Shown: positions 10,817-23,269, counted from the stretch's first letter. The stretch is DNA of 64,000 bases from Copromyces sp. CBS 386.78 (GCA_030685235.1 MU839098.1:434001-498000); one strand, 5' to 3'. Notes: a model not told the origin generated them from the letters alone. Numbers and translations: made by a program.

Positions 10817-13330
10817 TCACAACCCAGCACCGGCTGCTCTCCTTTTTGGTTTAGGAGTAGTGATAGCCTTGTCAGCTGCATCACCTGCTTCAGACTCACC
10901 ACCATTGTTAGTAGTTCCCGCAGAGGCGGTTGAGAACGTCCTCTTTAATCCGCCACCAGTTCTTCTTCCCTTTGTAGTCGTACCTGTTGTTGTCGCTGTC
11001 GCTGTGGTCACAATGGCAGTACCAGTACTTTCATTCCCCTTTTCCTTTCCAGTCGCAGGCTTCATGTCCTGCAATCTCTTAAGCATGTCCACCCATGCAG
11101 GGTTGTCTAGTACTTTGTCCGGTAACGTCTCCTCAAGAGTCTCCGGTGGTCCTTCAGTCACCCTCTGTCTGTGCATACTTCGAGCAGCTTTTCCAAAGTT
11201 GGCTTTCCGTTTACCGCGGGCTTGGATCTCCTTTTGCTTGGCTTCAAACCATTCTTCCGAGTGTCGTTGTGGCCAGTGTATCCGGGGATCGATGTGAGCG
11301 AAAACTGGCTCATCTGGGACGTGTGGTTGAGGGGGTTTGGTTGGGACTGCTGGTAAGGTTGCCGTTACTACTGCCCCTGCTGCTGCTGCTGCTGAAGCAG
11401 ATAAAAGACTTTCCTCATATGTTGAAACAGTTGGCGTGGTATGAGGGAGGAGCGACTCGGTTGGCGTCGGCTGCTCTACCGGTGTTGGAACTTTCTTTGG
11501 GAGCGGGTTAGCCTGTTTGCGTGGACTGAGCTGAGGTGTCGGCTTGGCTACGGGCTGAGGTATTAGTTTGGGTATCGGTTGAGCTTTCGAGACCGGCTCA
11601 GGTACGGGTTCCGCGTCTGTGTCTGGAGGAACCGGTTCTCGGGCTGGCTCCCCTTGTTGTGACTCTTGCCTTTGCTGTGACTCTGTCCTCTTCGCCTGTG
11701 GCTGCTGTTGTGCCGGCTGTGGATCTGGTGCCGGTTCCGGTGGATGGGTTGATTCTGCTTGCAACTGCGGCTCCGAATGCCCTCCAGAATCTGAATCTGA
11801 ATCCGAATCTGATATGACGATCGGGTCATGTATATTGGTCACTATAAGTCGTGGCCTGGGCTGGGGTTGCTGGGGTCTTTGTGGAGGAAGTGGTCTAGGT
11901 TGCCCAACTGTCTGATCTGAATTATTTGGAAACCTCGACCCATGTAGTAAGTCTGGACCGCACAGATCCGGACGAGGTTCTGCGATATTTGACTCGGTCC
12001 CATTCCCAGGAGTATGAGTGGGCATAGACCCTCTTATCAGCCCTGCTGGAGGATTATAGCCCGCGAGATCAAACGCACTTCTGGCATAGTGGACTGCAAG
12101 TCTATCTGACATAGACATATAATTACTGCTCTGGCCGGTTGGCATTATAACTTGTAAGTTTGATATGCCTCCAGATGAGTTTTGTTGGTGAGTTCCAAGA
12201 GGAAGTTTGTTCTGCGGCGCTTGATTCTGAGCAGGGGTCGGACCATTCCTAGGTTGCTGAGGAGCATGCATAGCCGAGCCACTGCAGGTCGCATCTTGCA
12301 TCTCATCAGAAAATCTAAACTGTCGTGCAATTTCTGCTATCCTCCTCGGTGGGTGCCCCGGGTCTGACGGTTGTGTAGGACCATTTTGGCGCTCACCCAG
12401 TGATTGCTTTTCAGCCGACAGAAAAGGGGCGTCGATTGCCATGTTGGCGGGCTGCGTAGACTCCTGAGATTTGGCCTTTGAGCGAGCCTTGTCGCGAGTC
12501 TCAGAATCGTCAACGCGACTTCTGTCAATACTGTTTGAAGAAGGCGATAAACTCGAGCTTTTGTTACGTGGTCCACCGTTCAAAACTGACTGGGAACTGA
12601 TGTTTGTGGTCAAAGGTGGAGAGAAGGAGTTTGCATTGGTAGAAGAGAGGGCCTTGGGTCTAGCTGAAGAGGACCCAGTTGACATCGAGTTTGAGTTTTG
12701 CGCTAAGGAGGTAGAGCCTCTATGTGTGCCGGGTCCAGGTTTGGGAGTCCGTCCGTTCAGGTATGGGTCTTTGCCGGCGGTTTTGCGCCTAACAATATTT
12801 CCCGGCAAGAGTTTTGACTTGGTGGTAGGAAAGGGCGCAGAACGGTTCCTAACCGGTCTTGTCTCCAGAGGATTTGGAGTGCAGCCTTGTGGACTTTGTC
12901 TAGCAACATTGGCAATTTCGGCCTCGCTGTGAATATTGGCTGGTTTTCCGGCGCCAACTTGACCATCAACTGAATGTGAATTTGACAATGGCTGTATTGA
13001 TGAGCTCGATGAAGTAGCAGCCGCGTCAGGTTTTTGAGAGGTAGAAGGGGCCAGGTCGACGGGTAGTGGTACTGGAAAAGACTTTAGATGCTGGGCACAG
13101 AAAATATTGACCGAAGGTGCCTCGCATTGTGGAATAGAGCAAGGGATGAGACGAGTGTTGTCGGTTGAGGAAGACGAGACAGAGTAGCCCATCGCTGAGC
13201 AGGGCCTTCCAGGGAGACCGACGGTGGAGGTAGTGGAGAGACGGAGTGAGGTGGTTGACGAGGCTGAACGTAGAGAGAATGACGACCTGGCATGGTAATG
13301 ATGGCGTCGTGCTGCCTCTTGACTATCCAC
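10817..13330 (-). CDS. Long disordered protein of unknown function; 5' end unresolved
   Basis: An uninterrupted frame of about 837 codons. The frame begins at GTG, not ATG. The first in-frame ATG is at 13192 (791 residues), but the codons before it (RRHHYHARSSFSLRS...) look coding. The frame stays open upstream to about 13356, next to a TATATACAG acceptor with a CTGAC branch site at 13370-13380, so a short first exon further upstream is likely. A Cys cluster near the start (CSIPQCEAPSVNIFCAQHL) could bind zinc. Most of the protein is low complexity: Ser/Thr/Asn-rich, then Pro/Gln/Glu-rich with a DSDSDSDS acidic-phosphosite-like stretch around residue 500. The only part that looks folded is near the C-terminus (FAHIDPRIHWPQRHSEEWFE and the following basic helix to DMLKRLQDM). 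The tail has a basic KPKRR nuclear-type signal. I do not recognise the family. Probably nuclear. Confidence 0.75.
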   Translation of the reverse strand: MDSQEAARRHHYHARSSFSLRSASSTTSLRLSTTSTVGLPGRPCSAMGYSVSSSSTDNTRLIPCSIPQCEAPSVNIFCAQHLKSFPVPLPVDLAPSTSQKPDAAATSSSSSIQPLSNSHSVDGQVGAGKPANIHSEAEIANVARQSPQGCTPNPLETRPVRNRSAPFPTTKSKLLPGNIVRRKTAGKDPYLNGRTPKPGPGTHRGSTSLAQNSNSMSTGSSSARPKALSSTNANSFSPPLTTNISSQSVLNGGPRNKSSSLSPSSNSIDRSRVDDSETRDKARSKAKSQESTQPANMAIDAPFLSAEKQSLGERQNGPTQPSDPGHPPRRIAEIARQFRFSDEMQDATCSGSAMHAPQQPRNGPTPAQNQAPQNKLPLGTHQQNSSGGISNLQVIMPTGQSSNYMSMSDRLAVHYARSAFDLAGYNPPAGLIRGSMPTHTPGNGTESNIAEPRPDLCGPDLLHGSRFPNNSDQTVGQPRPLPPQRPQQPQPRPRLIVTNIHDPIVISDSDSDSDSGGHSEPQLQAESTHPPEPAPDPQPAQQQPQAKRTESQQRQESQQGEPAREPVPPDTDAEPVPEPVSKAQPIPKLIPQPVAKPTPQLSPRKQANPLPKKVPTPVEQPTPTESLLPHTTPTVSTYEESLLSASAAAAAGAVVTATLPAVPTKPPQPHVPDEPVFAHIDPRIHWPQRHSEEWFEAKQKEIQARGKRKANFGKAARSMHRQRVTEGPPETLEETLPDKVLDNPAWVDMLKRLQDMKPATGKEKGNESTGTAIVTTATATTTGTTTKGRRTGGGLKRTFSTASAGTTNNGGESEAGDAADKAITTPKPKRRAAGAGL

Positions 13331-15417
13331 TATACAGCGATGACATGCCCAGTCACTGTATATAGTAGTGAGTGGTCAGTATACCCAAAAGAGAGAGAGA
13401 GACAAGCAAGAAAACAGTTCGGTGGTCTTGTCATTGGGAATTGATGGATCGACTGTCAACTTCTGTAACGGAGTGCATGGTGAGGTTGTTTGAAGCTGAA
13501 TTCAGTTGTGAACAAGGTGAGACGAGTGGGAAATGGCTATGCTGTCCGTTGTACAATCCGGAGCAGGTAGAGAGGAGAGAAGAGTAAAGAAAAAGTAAAT
13601 AGGCAGGTGGAAGCTGCAATTGGCTACGAGTGGGCCCGCCCAAACCTTGACCATTTACTGCAAAACCTCTGTCAAGAACACAACAGTGACTGGTGCCTTG
13701 GTTGTCATCTCCTTCCTGGCATTTTTGGGGCAAGTTCCATGTTGACTGTAGTGACGATGAAGATGTGGTTGGGAGTTGATAGAGGGAAGGGAGTTGAAAA
13801 CATGAGTGAAGACGGACAAGAACTGAAGTACAGAAAGATGATGATAAAAAAAAAAAGAAATAAAAAAAGAAGAAAAAAAAGACCTACTTTGACCGGGTGG
13901 GGTGTGGAATATGGCATGCGGAATGATAACTTCTACCACAACTGAGGCATTGGAACAATGGTCTTGTAACACTGGCTTCCTTTTTGCAATATCTGCAACG
14001 AGACGGCATCGATCAGGTCGTGCCTAAATAAGTCCGAGGCGCCAGGCGTGGTCACCTTGGGCTTTATGAATGTACGAGATATATGATATTGGTCTAGACG
14101 TCTGCAAGGGACATTTAGAGTGAGCAGGTTGTATAAAACGTCCTATGAAAGTCCATGGACTTTTTGTTAGCAGGCCAATGCCAGGTTGTATGGTAAGGGG
14201 TAGCTTTGGTATAGTCCTTGTGATAGGACAACACAGGCAACTTGCGTCTCAGGTCTTTTCAGTTTTTCCTATTAGTCCTCATCCAGACCAGCCACGACGG
14301 TTTCATGATTCCGAGGTAACAAGGACGGGAAGACCACGACCAAAGCCGGGCACTCTCCCCATGTCTTTCCTGTCCCCCACTGCCTTTGGCCCGGCTTCAT
14401 AGAGAAGTTGAGAGTCGGGCTCCTGGAAAGTGGAAGTAGCCTCTGTCAACAGAGATCCAAGAGAGCTCCGGACAGGCAGCTATCAGATGTATCCAACCGC
14501 CAAGCCTGTCGTGCTGCCGATAGTCTCAGGACAGCACGAGGAGTGGGCAAATGAATTGGCAGCGGACGCGCACTCACATCATGGAGTGAGGCGCCGAGAA
14601 TCGCCATTGTACCTGCAGAACCATGACCCCAGAAGAGCTCTCGGTCGTCGGACCTTTTACCAATTGCTCATCATAGACGCTGCCGTGTGAAGTGAGAGAG
14701 TAAGGACAGATGAAGGCAAGCTTACCTGACGTGAGATATACGGGAATGCTCCCTATGTCAGAGTACACACAGACATCAGAGCTTCCCTTGGTACTACTCA
14801 ACCCGGCCCCAAGCTCTCCCGCTTGAGTAACCAAACCCCCGCCTGCCGGATCCCGGGTGCCATCCAGCGCCTGGAGATGCTTTCTTGCTATCGATGCTGT
14901 TGACCATCGACCAGGGACCCGGAGATCGCGGAGGCAAGGTTGAGGGTCTGTGGTGTGCTGATGAAGCTTAATGGTAATGAATACTTGATGTCGAGGACGT
15001 TGTTCAGTGGGATGACGAGGTGAAAGACTGTGGAGTGTGGACCACAAGATACCCCAGTGGCTTCCCGCCAACGCCAACGGGCAACATCCGCCGCTAAAAA
15101 TGAATCGTGCACGGGCCAACTGGCCATTTCTGAGGAGTTGCTAGGGCCACCCTGGCCTAGACTAGTGTAGAATACAGTTAGCGTCGGGTCGTGCTTCAGT
15201 TCCATCTTGCCCGCCGAACCCAACTTCTACGTAGAGTGGCGCTGCCTGCAGGGCCATGAATTCGCGATAACCTCCTTGGACATGTGCTTTGCGACAACTT
15301 GCATCCCACCAGGGCATCCCTTTTCCCGACTCGACTCTCCAGACGGCCAGACAACTTTCTATACGGCTTCACCCACGATCAAGGACATCCAGACGCCTCC
15401 AAGACACGTCCCCGGCC
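13331..15417. other. Intergenic, 2.1 kb, with a possible divergent spliced transcript
   Basis: Probable upstream exon and promoter of the disordered-protein gene at the left. On the minus strand, a canonical intron can be drawn at 14725..14680: GTAAGC donor, GGCAG acceptor. The flanking open frame (about 15119 to 14574) does not look like a protein, and splicing brings an early stop. If transcribed, this is more likely a non-coding RNA divergent from CEX1. Confidence 0.3.
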
Positions 15418-18217
15418 ATGGACTTCCTCAAATCGGCTGTCGCATCAGCCATTGCAAAGGGGCCCCCGTTCCCCTATACCTTTGGCGACAAGGTCGATCT
15501 CGACCCCTCCATCTGGACCCTCTACAACGGAACTCGACGCGTACGTGCCCGTCTTTTTGTTACACACTTTTACTCGTACCCGAGGAACACAAGAGTTCAT
15601 CAGCTAATCCCTCTGTTGTTTCCAGGAGGACGGGTCCAACTGCAGCATCTTCTCCTTTGACATCTCCGCCAACCGATCTGCCCTTCCCCTAGCCAAGAAT
15701 GCGCTCAAGAAACTACGGACACTACGACATCCCGGCGTCATCAAGGTGTTGGATACGGTCGAGGTGAGGCATTCATGCCCATGGAACGTCGTGGCTGCTT
15801 AAGCTGAGCCTTGCGCAAAAGACAGACTCCTACATCTACATTGCTACCGAACGGCTGGTTCCCCTAAGCTGGCACGTCAAGAGAAAGAGCCTCAGTCCTG
15901 AGACGGCAAAATGGGGCCTATACAGCGTAGCGGTATGATTCCCCATACGTTGGTCTGACCATTAAGACCAACAGCTGACCCCGGTACCGCAGAAAACTAC
16001 AAGGTTCATCAACAGTGACGCATCCTCGATACACGGCAACCTCAAGGTTGCCTCGATATACACATCCGAGAGCGGCGAATGGAAGCTTGGTGGTTTTGAA
16101 GTCCTTAGCAATGTCAAGGACGACGATGCTGTGATTTACGTACGTGGTCGTACCTGGTATAGACAGTCAGCAGGACTGGAGGCGCTAACATAGCGAAACA
16201 GAGATACGGCAGTGTCGTGCCGGATTCAGGGAGGTACACTCCTCCTGAACTTGCAAACGGGGGATGGGATGCTATCAAGAAGAGCCCCCACCATGCGGTC
16301 GATTCATATGATTTCGGCATCTTGATCTACGAGGTCTTCAACGGCAGTTTCCTGGGGTCAGACCAACTAGCACAGACCAAGAGCATCCCGCCCAGCATGC
16401 AGGCCAGCTATAAGCGGCTCATCAACGCCAATCCCAAAGCAAGACTCAGCGCCGCTCACTTCCTCGAACAAGGACTACGGACTGGATCCTTTTTCGACAG
16501 CCCATTAATCAAGCTTACCGAAGGAGTTGACAACTTGGGGGTGAAGTCGGAAACCGAACGCGACGCTTTCCTCGAGGATCTCGACCAACTTTCAGACGAC
16601 TTCCCTGAAGATTTCTTCAAGATGAAGGTCCTGCCCGAGCTACTGAAGTCCGTAGAATTTGGTGGTGGTGGTCCCAAAGCCTTTGGAGTTGTCATGAAGA
16701 TTGCCACAAAGCTGTCGAACGAGGACTTTGACACAAAGGTTACTCCTGTTGTGGTTCGCTTATTCGGAAACCCCGATAGAGCGATCAGGGTGTGTTTGTT
16801 GGACAACCTGCCGCTCATGATCGACAGGCTACCACAGAAAGTGGTAAACGACAAGATCTTTCCGCAAATAGTAAGTCACGGCCTTGTTATTGAGCCCGTG
16901 TGCAGAACCATTGCACCAGCACAGCCTTGTGCAGTTAATACTAACGGCAAACACTTTTAGGTTACGGGTTTCACTGATCTTGCACCCGTTGTGCGCGAAC
17001 AAACCCTCAAGTCCGTGCTAGTTATCATCACCAAACTCTCAGACCGTACCATCAACGGCGACCTGCTCCGATACCTCGCCAAAACCGCCAACGATGAACA
17101 GCCCGGCATCCGTACCAACACCACCATCTGCCTCGGCAAGATCGCCAAGTACATAGGAACCTCCAGCCGAGCCAAGGTCCTCATCGCCGTTTTCACCCGC
17201 TCTCTTCGCGACCCCTTTGTACATGCCCGCAACGCCTCGCTGATGGCTCTCGCCGTCACGGTCGAGTACTTCTCCGAAGAAGACTGCGCCGCGCGCCTAA
17301 TACCCGCCGTCTCCCCCCTGCTCATCGACAAGGAAAAGCTCATCCGCGACCAAGCCAACAAGACCATCGACGTCTACCTCCAACGCATCCGCAAAGCCCA
17401 ACACGACATGCCCGAAACCGTAATACCCCCCGAAACTGCCCAGCCGCGCATGAGCACCCCTCAACCAGCCGAAGTCGCAGCCGCCTCCAACTCCGGCTCC
17501 GGTTCCGGCGCCGTAGCCGCCGCCTGGGCAGGCTGGGCCATCTCCAGCTTCACCAACAAGCTCTCCAGCGCGGCAGGCGAGATGCAACCCAACGGCGCAC
17601 CCTCACCGGTTCCTACCGCCAGTGGACTATCCGCACCCACCTCAACCACGACTCCCAAACGACCCACCTCGTCTTCTGCCTCGGCACTACACAGACAAGC
17701 GCTCAAGTCCCCACCACCGCCCACAACTCCGTCAATGGGCGACTCCTTCTTCGCCGACCCCGAACCGCAAGAAGACGACACAGACGCTTGGGGCGATATG
17801 GGCGACATGGATGATTCCCCAGCGGGGGCGGGTGATGATAACTGGGGCGCTAGCTCAGAAACTCTTTCACGGCCATCGACATCAGCAAAGAGGTCAGTAA
17901 GCAGCAGCAGTAAACCAGCAGCAAACAGCACGCCATTCGGCGGAGAGGACGACGAGCCTGATTTCGCGGGGTGGTTGGCGGCGCAGGCGGAGAAGAAGAA
18001 ACCTTTGGCGGGAGGCAGCAAGGCGCTGCCGAAGGGGTTGGCCAAGACGGGAAGCGGGGCAGGGACGACGGGGACGGCAAAGGTTGGTCCAAGTACGACG
18101 GGGGTGAAGAAGACGTTGCCTATTAGTAAGAAGCCGACGCCTGCGCCGGTGAAAAAGATTGATACGAAGCCAAAGGCGGATGTGGATGATGATGATGGGT
18201 GGGGGGATGGGTGGTAG
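15418..18217 (+). CDS. CEX1: CEX1/SCYL1-family pseudokinase with HEAT repeats (tRNA export / Golgi traffic)
   Basis: Six exons, all joined in phase 0: 15418..15540, 15626..15763, 15822..15932, 15993..16139, 16202..16870, 16961..18217; 814 residues. The first ~270 residues are a protein-kinase fold without catalytic residues. The usual HRD is replaced by HGN (SSIHGNLKVAS) and DFG by GGF (WKLGGFEVLSN), as expected for Scy1-like pseudokinases. A run of HEAT-type helices follows (about 300-560: FPQIVTGFTDLAPVVREQTL, DPFVHARNASLMALAVTVEY). The tail is disordered, Ser/Pro/Ala-rich, ending in acidic DDDDGWGDGW. Yeast Cex1 collects tRNA at the nuclear pore and hands it to translation; animal SCYL1 also works in COPI traffic and carries a comparable C-terminal tail. 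The gene converges with aconitase, 627 bp apart. The third exon's acceptor (AAAAG) is the least typical border, chosen because it preserves DTVETDSYIYIATE. Confidence 0.9.
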
Positions 18218-18844
18218 TTGGGTATTTGGTGGTAGAGTGCTAAGAAGGGGGAAGGTGAGGTGCCGAGAGGGGTGGTTGCATTAGAGTTCGGGAGAAGGTG
18301 TTGATCTAGAGGCTATGAACAACGTATACTGTTTAGTTTATAATGGATGAAATGAGCGGTGATCCGAGTGGTTGGGTATCAAACCTGAATCTGAGCCAAA
18401 ACGTACTACCAACAGTTGGGATCATGGACATGTGTACTGTGGTCTTGAACCTTCCTCCTTATGCCCGTCCCTTGGAAATATCAGACGAATCACACATTCA
18501 CATTCACTCGGAGAGCTGACTCAGGTGATCTTGCTTTTACATGTGTTTTTGCCATACATATCAACACTAAATACAACGTGGTATATACAATCCCCTCATC
18601 TTATCTATCCGTCCATATACATTTTCTTTTCTGTATGTCCGGCCCGTTCCTTTTGGTAAAACCTGTCTTGTACCTTTCCCTGTACCGATATGAGTCTCTC
18701 TATATGTGCATGAGACGCTTGTCAAAACGCTCTTCAACTCTTCGACAACTCGCTTTCAACTCGTTTGGGATATCATCCTCCTCTTTTCCTTTCTTTCTTC
18801 CCTCTATCTTTTCATCCTCTCCAGGACGATGCGCAAAAGGCAAC
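18218..18844. other. Intergenic between convergent CEX1 and aconitase
   Basis: Shared 3' flanks, T-rich toward the aconitase stop codon. No gene seen. Confidence 0.6.
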
Positions 18845-21410
18845 TTAGTTACCCTTGGCCAACAAATTCAGCGCGCTACCCGCCAAAATGAAACCAGCCT
18901 GGTCCTTGGAAACAGCATGCTTGGTCTTAATCTCCACCACCTTGCCGGTATCCTTCTTGGTAACCCTGAGCGAAACCTCGCCCTGGCCACCGTTCTTGAG
19001 CATCTCGTACAGACCGACAGTAGCCACCTCATCGCCAGCGTCAATCAGATCGTAATCGTTCTCGTTGGCGAACGTGAGAGGGACAACACCCTGCTTCTTG
19101 AGGTTGGTCTCGTGGATTCTGGCAAATGACTTGGTGACGATGATGCGGGCGCCCAGATAACGGGGCTGAAGGGCGGCGTGCTCGCGCGCGGAGCCCTCGC
19201 CGTAGTTGTGCTCGGCGACGACGAGCCACGGCTGGCCGCGCTGCTTCCACTGCTTGGCCAGCTCGGGGATGGTGTGCTTGGAGCCGTCGAGGTCGTAGGC
19301 GACGTTGACTTCACCCGTGGCGGCGTTGACGGCCGTGTTGAGCGTGTTCTCCGAGATGTTGGGTAGGTGGCCCTTGTACTTGAGCCAGGGACCGGCGGCG
19401 GAAATGGTGTCGGTAGTGCACTTGCCGGTGACCTTGACGAGTACGCGGAGACCGGAGAGATCCGAGTCGGGGAAAGGCTCGAAGGGCTCGAGGAGAGCGA
19501 GGCGCTCAGAGGAGGGCGAGATGGCGACGTCCACGTTCGCGTTGGGGGTTCCGGACTGGACTTGGAAGACCTCGCGGCCGGCTTCGAAGGGGGTCTCGGG
19601 ACCCTCGAGACCCTTGGGCGCGGGGAACTTGAATTCCTTGCCGTCGGGGGTGGTCAGGCTGTCGGTGAGAGGGTTGAAGGTGGTGGAACCGGCGTAGGCC
19701 ATGGCGGTGACGATCTCGGGCGAGGCGAGGAAGTTCATGGTCTCGAGGTTGCCGTCGTTGCGACCGCGGAAGTTTCTGTTGTAGGAAGTGAGAATCGCGT
19801 TGGGGGTGCCCTTGGGGATGTCGTCCAGACGTTTCCACTGGCCGATGCAGGGACCGCAGGCGTTGGAGAGGACAATACCACCAGCCTTCTCGAAGGTCTG
19901 AAGGGTGTTGTCTCTCTCAAGAGTGGCACGGATGCCCTCGGAACCGGGGGTAATGTAGAAGTCGGCAGCGGGCTTGATACCAGCCTGCTCGGCAGCCTTG
20001 ACAATGCTCTCGCAACGGGTCATGTCCTCATAGGAGCTGTTAGTGCAGCTACCAATGAGACCAGCAGAAAGCTTCTCAGGCCACTTCTGCTCCTGAACAG
20101 TCTTCTTGAACTCGGAAAGAGGGATGGAAAGATCGGGGGTGAAGGGACCGTTGATATGGGGCTCGAGCTTGGAAAGGTCGATCTCGATCAACTCGTCGTA
20201 CTGGGCGCCCTCGTCGGCCTTGAACTTGAAGAAAGAATCCTGGCCGGAGCCCTTGCTGAAGTTCTCAAAGTTCTTGGCGTCCTTGTCGGCCTGCTCGCGG
20301 TTGGTGGCCTTGAGGTAGCGGCTGGAAGCCTCGGTGAAGGGGAAGATGGAGGTGGTCGCGCCAATCTCAGCACTGTAGCAACAAATGTCAGTCAACGACT
20401 TCTATATGACGAGAGAAAAACTTCAGAAGGACTCACCCCATGTTGCAGGCCGTGGCCATACCGGGCAGGCTGAGTGTCTCGACACCAGGACCGAAGTACT
20501 CAACAATGTAGCCAGTACCACCGCGGACGGTGAGCTTTCCGGTAAGGTAGAGAATAACATCCTTGGCGCTAACCCAATCGTTGAGCTTGCCAGTCAAACG
20601 AACACCGAGGATCTTGGGGGCCTTGAGCTCCCAAGGAGCACCAACAAGGGCTTCAACAGCATCAGCACCGCCGACACCGATAGTAATGGTCGTCAAACCA
20701 CCAGCGTTGGGAGAGTGGCTGTCGGTTCCGAGCATCATGAGACCGGGAACGGCGTAGTTCTCGAGGACGGTCTGGTGAATGATACCAGCACCGGGAGGCC
20801 AGAAGTCGATACCGTACTTCTTGCCAGCCGACTCAAGGAAATCGAAGACCTCGTTGTTGGTCGCAATACCGGCCTTCAAGTCCTCATCGGCACCCTTGGA
20901 TCCAACAATCAAGTGGTCGCAGTGAATACTGGCAGGGATAACAGGCGAGGGGAGGTTGCAAGTCATGAACTGCAGGAGAGCCATCTGGGCGGAGGCATCT
21001 TGCATGTTCACACGGTCGGGCTTGAGCTTGAGGTTGGCCTTGCCGCGGATGTCACGGCCGCCGTTGGTGTTGGAGAGGAGCGACTCTTCGACATTGTCGA
21101 GGTGGGAGTAAAGGATCTTCTCGGCCAGTGTCAGGCGCTGCGAGCCCAGCACGCGGCGGACCTCGGAGTACTTGTTGTAGAGGGTCTCATATCTGGGAGG
21201 AAGAACGCCGTTGCTGTTGTTGGACGAGGTGGAAGAAAAGGAGCGGGCGGAAGCGCATGCGACGCGCGGGAGCTGCTTGGCTTGGATTGCCCGCTACGAG
21301 AAAGGACGAGGTGTTAGCGCTGCCCGGTGAGTCACAAAATGGCCCTTTATTGTGTAGTGGAATACCTTCAGGGCAACGCCTGAGCGACTGGCGAGATCAA
21401 TTGACCTCAT
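18845..21410 (-). CDS. ACO1: Aconitate hydratase, mitochondrial
   Basis: Three exons on the minus strand, 21410..21366, 21293..20437 and 20372..18845, give 809 residues. It converts citrate to isocitrate in the TCA cycle in the matrix. The N-terminus is basic, Ser-rich and without acids beyond the first residues (LPRVACASARSFSSTSSNNS), a mitochondrial presequence. Conserved aconitase blocks include MQDASAQMALLQFM, PSPVIPASIHCDHLI, LGTDSHSPNAGGLTTITIGV and ATACNMGAEIGATTS, the last rebuilt across the second intron. The [4Fe-4S] cluster ligands are visible as Cys in GSCTNSSYEDM and the two Cys of NACGPCIGQW. The swivelling C-terminal domain has VVAEHNYGEGSAREHAALQP. Exon 1 encodes only 15 residues. 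Length and motifs are normal for a fungal mitochondrial aconitase, and the codon use is strongly biased, which suggests high expression. Confidence 0.96.
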
Positions 21411-22116
21411 GATGTATGTACAGGAGGAGGACTTGTTGTGTGGACGAAACAGGAGAGGAAGAAAAAAGGAAGACAACCCGAACCCCGAAGGAAAAGTTGT
21501 TGGTTACACCATCTTCACCTTGGTCCGAATTACGGAGCCATTGCGACTGCAAACAGTAAATCCGGGGATGCGGGTAAAACCCCTGGCAATAACCCTTGAC
21601 CGATGAAAGGGAAGCTGGGGACGTTACAGTGGATCATCCTTATCTCGCCATTTCGGACCAATCATGACCCGTATGTTCCTAATCGATCCCAACTTTCCGC
21701 GGCCGAGCTTTCATCTTGAGTTGACCTTATATCGGACGGAATTGTTTATAACAATACTTGATGCCACTCCAGTGAAGGTATTATTGAAACGACATGGCTG
21801 GCCAAGTTGAGGATTCTTGACCTTGTGTGATTTTGGACTTGTACCAAACATTATTTGCATAACCGTGAAACGCCATTGCCATAGCCGATTCTACTAAACA
21901 GCCCGCCAGTCGCTTTCGAAAAGAACACCCGGAAAAAAGAAAGACATATAAAGATGCCACTGCCATGACACTGCACCTTGCAGCATCGACCCCCCTTACA
22001 TAAACAGTACATTATGCTTGTAGAGACGCAGACCTTGAAATCCCTCCGCAGCCGCCCTACACTACAGCGGTGTCGTAAATTGTCGTCGTCTCCTCAGCCT
22101 CATCCAAAAGTTCCCA
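21411..22116. other. Intergenic: aconitase promoter and LST8 3' region
   Basis: No gene seen. Moderately AT-rich, with no clear repeat. Confidence 0.55.
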
Positions 22117-23269
22117 CTAGCGAGCTTCGGAGTAATCGTTCAGAGCGACGCATACAATACCGCGGTGATGGCCGTTGTACTGTCTGATAACAAGCTGCGT
22201 GTGTAGCTCCCACAGCCGCGCATAGTGATCGCTACAGGCAGTTACCAGGTAGGCACTATCAGCGCTGAAGGCACAATCCCATACCCAGCGCTGGTGCTCC
22301 TTGAGAGTGGCCTCGAGAGGAAATGCCTGCGGTTCCGAATCGGCTGTGGCAGGCTCCATCTCCTTGACTTCCCATATCCTGGCCGTATGGTCGGCACTGC
22401 AGGTTGCGAGCTTCTTGACATCGGGCGAGAGGAGGATGCGTGTGATGCTTTCCTTGTGTGCGGAAAAGTGTGTGAGGGGGATCAGCTGGGTGCGGTCATA
22501 CGCCTGGATGAGCTGCCAGACAAATACGTTGCCCTACAAGGGTGAAAGGAGGTGTCAGTCTCGGGGAGGTTCAGCATGGCATGTCTCGGTGGAGGGAAAA
22601 CCTACAGCAGTGTTGGCCGCACAAAGGAGTGTACCGTCACTGGCAACCGTGACACTTGTCACTGACACATCCTCCTCGGGGATTAGCTGGTGCGAGCAAG
22701 TGTTCTCGGCCAGATCCCACAGTCTGATGCTTCCGGCGCGGTCGCAGCTAATGATCTCTCCCTGATTAGGGTGGATGACAACGTCGTTCGCCGGGGAGCC
22801 GTGGTTGTAGCTTCGCTGGATAGTTCCGGTGCGGGTTTCCCAGATCTTGACCGTTCCGTCCTCCGAGCTTGTTACCATCCACTTGCCCTCGCAGTGAAAG
22901 GCTACACCGGTCACATTGCCCGTGTGGCCCTGGAAGGTCATGAGGGCCTGGGGATTTGTGGAACGTATATCGAATAGTTTGACATCGCGGTGACCGGCGG
23001 CGGCGAGGTATCGCTTGTCAGGGGATATGCAGAGACGGTTCACTTGAGACTCGGGGTTTTGGATGGTGCGCGAACAGATTCCAGAGAGCGCCTCCCAGAA
23101 CCTGATGGTGTGGTCGTAACCAGCTGTAAAAGGGCAAAAGTGGATGAAGAGTCAGCAGCTGTTCCTATTTGGCAGAAGGGAAGACTAGATCGAGGGGTTG
23201 GGGCATTACTGCATCGGCAAGGTAGACCGGGACAAGACAAGCCATACCTGTGCAAAGGATAACCGACAT
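22117..23269 (-). CDS. LST8: LST8, WD40 subunit of TOR complexes 1 and 2
   Basis: Three exons on the minus strand, 23269..23248, 23123..22606 and 22533..22117, give 318 residues. The first exon codes for only seven residues plus one base (MSVILCTA...). The joined sequence starts AGYDHTIRFWEALSGIC, which is the diagnostic first blade of LST8. Seven WD40 repeats follow, including LFDIRSTNPQALMTFQGHTG, VTSSEDGTVKIWETRTG, ISCDRAGSIRLWDLAE, GNVFVWQLIQAYDRTQLIPL and the last blade VWDCAFSADSAYLVTACSDH. LST8 binds the kinase domain of TOR and stabilises it, so this gene acts in nutrient signalling. Length is close to that of yeast Lst8 (303) and fission yeast Wat1/Pop3. Confidence 0.93.

Noticed and set aside
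19367..21317. Long plus-strand frames of 310 and 368 codons
   Set aside because: Antisense shadows of the aconitase exons; GC-rich codon bias leaves the opposite strand open.
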